7,149 bases of DNA from JAUXLW01 sp964195005. Lineage in GTDB: Bacteria > Actinomycetota > Acidimicrobiia > Spongiisociales > SHLN01. Shown piece after piece: positions 5,942 through 7,149 of the stretch (positions are counted from its first letter, which is position 1; each line of letters begins with the position of its first letter). The translations under genes and the position numbers were made by a program. Where the stretch lies: the NCBI GenBank assembly GCA_964195005.1, contig CAXMOO010000104.1, forward strand, positions 1-7,149, given 5' to 3'. Under the pieces are notes generated by a model. It ran no database searches. It saw only the letters and a program-made list of their open reading frames with translations, and was not told the DNA's origin.

Positions 5942-6741
5942 CAGGCTCCTTCGCTGGTGGGGATGTCTGTCGCCGCGTCTTCTACGGCGGCCTCACCATT
6001 GGGGGAGGACGTCTCATCTACAGACGCACTCTCGGCTTCAGGAGTTCCCTGCGGCGCACGACCACCCTCATACACGCCCCTGTTCTCGTCGCGAACGATG
6101 CGACCCCTCTCCAGCTGAATCACTCGACGGCGCATCGCGTCGACAATGGCGTGATCATGGGTAGCCATAACAACGGTCGTACCGGTCCGGTTGATTCGGT
6201 CGAGCAGGCGCATGATGCCCACCGAGGTGGCAGGATCGAGGTTCCCCGTCGGCTCGTCTGCCAGGAGAATGAGCGGCCGGTTAACGAAGGCTCTGGCCAC
6301 CGACACCCTCTGTTGCTCGCCGCCGGAGAGCTGGCGAGGCAACCGGTCGGCTTTCGACGAGAGCCCGACCAGCTTCAGCACCTTGGGCACTTGCTGGGCC
6401 ACCATGCCGCGGGGGCGGCCGATCACCTCCAGAGCAAACGCCACATTCTCAAAAACCGTCTTGTTGGGAAGCAGCTTGAAATCCTGGAACACCGTTCCCA
6501 CCGAACGCCGCAGGTATGGCACCTTCCAGTCGGGCAACTCGACGATGTTGCGCCCCGCCACCCAGATCTCACCTGAGGTGGGTTTCTCCTCACGCATGAG
6601 CAAATGGATGATGGTGGACTTCCCCGAGCCGGAAGGCCCGACGAGGAAGACGAACTCACCTTTCTGAATTGAGGCAGTGGCGTCGCGCACGGCCACGGTG
6701 GCACCGTCATAAACCTTGGTGACGCCTTGCAATTTGATCAC
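5941..6741 (-). CDS. ftsE: Cell division ATP-binding protein FtsE, with acidic C-terminal extension
   Basis: Cytoplasmic ABC ATPase that powers FtsX, 266 residues. Walker A GPSGSGKS is at 35-42, the Q-loop FQDFKLL has Gln86, the signature LSGGEQQR is at 138-145, Walker B ILLADE at 158-163 and the H-loop His195 in ATHDH. The core ends near residue 220. About 45 further residues rich in Glu, Ser, Thr, Ala and Pro (from about 225) form an acidic, probably disordered tail that standard FtsE proteins of about 220-230 residues lack. The start is GTG 6741-6739, supported by the family N-terminus MIKLQGVTKVY and a GGAG 7 bases upstream. The stop overlaps ftsX as TGATG. The structured 189-base gap to prfB may carry its control region. 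Confidence 0.95.
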   Translation of the reverse strand: MIKLQGVTKVYDGATVAVRDATASIQKGEFVFLVGPSGSGKSTIIHLLMREEKPTSGEIWVAGRNIVELPDWKVPYLRRSVGTVFQDFKLLPNKTVFENVAFALEVIGRPRGMVAQQVPKVLKLVGLSSKADRLPRQLSGGEQQRVSVARAFVNRPLILLADEPTGNLDPATSVGIMRLLDRINRTGTTVVMATHDHAIVDAMRRRVIQLERGRIVRDENRGVYEGGRAPQGTPEAESASVDETSSPNGEAAVEDAATDIPTSEGA

Positions 6742-6748
6742 CGAAACA

Positions 6749-6752
6749 CTCC
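6749..6752 (-). promoter_or_regulatory. Ribosome-binding site of ftsE
   Basis: GGAG on the minus strand lies 7 bases before the GTG. This supports the non-ATG start of ftsE; I saw no better ATG in frame nearby. Confidence 0.7.
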
Positions 6753-6784
6753 GGAATGGCCTGCTTGTTCGCTCTTCGGCCCAC

Positions 6785-6901
6785 GGTTCCGCACAGCGGA
6801 ACCTGCCTCATCGCTGGTCGGGCTTTTGTCCCGTGGCGCCTGTGTTTGCTTGCGAAGTCGGTTTTCGCCCCTACCGGCGCCACGTGTCTTACAACCGACC
6901 A
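6785..6901 (-). promoter_or_regulatory. Candidate structured leader between prfB and ftsE
   Basis: Several inverted repeats are packed here. Collinear nested arms are TGGTCGG/CCGACCA (6815-6821 with 6895-6901), TTGT/ACAA (6826-6829 with 6891-6894), CGTGGCGCC/GGCGCCACG (6832-6840 with 6876-6884) and GCGAA/TTCGC (6852-6856 with 6864-6868). A competing pairing, GTCGGTT (6857-6863) with AACCGAC (6893-6899), would use the same outer arm. Closer to ftsE is a compact perfect hairpin, GGTTCCGC-aca-GCGGAACC (6785-6803). Mutually exclusive stems ahead of a ribosome-binding site are the form of an attenuator or riboswitch-like leader, but I recognise no known class. A processing or terminator role for prfB mRNA is also possible; no T-tract is visible. 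Confidence 0.45.
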
Positions 6902-6930
6902 ACCGCAGAGGACTCACGAATCGTAACAGT

Positions 6931-7149
6931 TCAATCATTTTTGACCGGCGTATTGTTTTGGTGGCGGCGCCGCCACTCTAAGTATGCGTCGGCGAAGACC
7001 CCGAGGTCGCCGTTGAGAACCCCCTCCACATTCCCTACTTCGACATCCGTGCGTAAATCCTTGACGAGCTGATAGGGCTGCAGCACGTAGCTGCGGATCT
7101 GGTGCCCCCACGCCGCTTCGTTTTGCTCACCGCGGATCTCCTCGAGCTT
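6931..7149 (-). CDS. prfB: Peptide chain release factor 2 (RF2), C-terminal end (5' part outside window)
   Basis: RF2 ends translation at UAA and UGA. Only the last 72 residues are in the window, starting KLEEIRGEQN at the right edge and ending TPVKND before TGA 6931-6933. The segment WGHQIRSYVLQPYQLVKDLRT (split at WGHQIRSYVL and QPYQLVKDLRT) is the highly conserved class I release-factor C-terminus; the RF2 assignment rests on the Tyr-Val-Leu-x-Pro-Tyr-x-x-Val-Lys-Asp form. It continues into DVEVGNVEGVLNGDLGVF and the tail AYLEWRRRHQNN, which resembles actinobacterial RF2. The GGQ loop and the programmed frameshift site some RF2 genes use lie outside the window. It precedes ftsE by 189 bases, an order seen in many actinobacteria. 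Confidence 0.9.
   Translation of the reverse strand, partial: KLEEIRGEQNEAAWGHQIRSYVLQPYQLVKDLRTDVEVGNVEGVLNGDLGVFADAYLEWRRRHQNNTPVKND

Noticed and set aside
3634..6667. Plus-strand frames opposite smpB, the M23 gene, ftsX and ftsE
   Set aside because: They are antisense shadows of well-supported conserved genes, common in GC-rich DNA, with no motifs of their own.
6785..6803. prfB intrinsic terminator
   Set aside because: The 8-base stem is strong, but no T-rich stretch follows on the minus strand, so a terminator call is not supported.
6785..6901. Known riboswitch (cobalamin or c-di-AMP type) upstream of ftsE
   Set aside because: The conserved core sequences of those classes, as I know them, are not present; only the general stem pattern is.

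Overview
The window looks like a piece of a GC-rich actinobacterial chromosome. The main reason is the minus-strand block prfB - ftsE - ftsX - M23 peptidase - smpB - ssrA. Mycobacteria and relatives have a similar prfB/ftsE/ftsX/smpB order, and the end of RF2 here also looks actinobacterial. The extra M23 gene between ftsX and smpB, together with an unfamiliar tmRNA tag, suggests a deep or uncultured actinobacterial lineage. That placement is inference, not something the sequence proves.

Layout. Bases 1-692 (+) are the C-terminal part of a sensor histidine kinase cut by the window edge. Bases 792-2513 (+) encode a RecQ-type DNA helicase with a zinc-binding site and an HRDC domain but no room for the usual winged helix. 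Bases 2514-2989 hold no gene. This is where recQ (+) and ssrA (-) converge, and it contains several palindromes plus a 57-base perfect direct repeat made of the 3' end of ssrA and its terminator hairpin. Bases 2990-3340 (-) are tmRNA (ssrA). Upstream of it on the same strand are smpB (3433-3885), a secreted coiled-coil M23/LytM peptidase (3882-5069), ftsX (5069-5941), ftsE (5941-6741) and the 3' end of prfB (6931-7149, cut by the window edge). The prfB-ftsE gap carries nested inverted repeats that could form a structured leader.

How the genes work together. FtsE and FtsX form an ABC-type complex that controls a peptidoglycan hydrolase at the division site. The M23 protein, which shares a start/stop overlap with ftsX, is the obvious hydrolase partner. 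Its stop overlaps the start of smpB by four bases, and smpB is followed by ssrA, so the protein and RNA of trans-translation sit together, with the release factor RF2 at the head of the block. The genes ftsE, ftsX, M23 and smpB overlap end to end and are probably one translationally coupled operon.

Most of the window is ordinary core genome. The parts worth a second look are the ssrA 3'-end duplication (possible integration scar), the tmRNA tag without an alanine resume codon, the paired-repeat leader of ftsE, the intact catalytic site of the FtsEX-linked M23 protein, and the reduced RecQ architecture. I see no transposase, integrase, CRISPR array or defence system.
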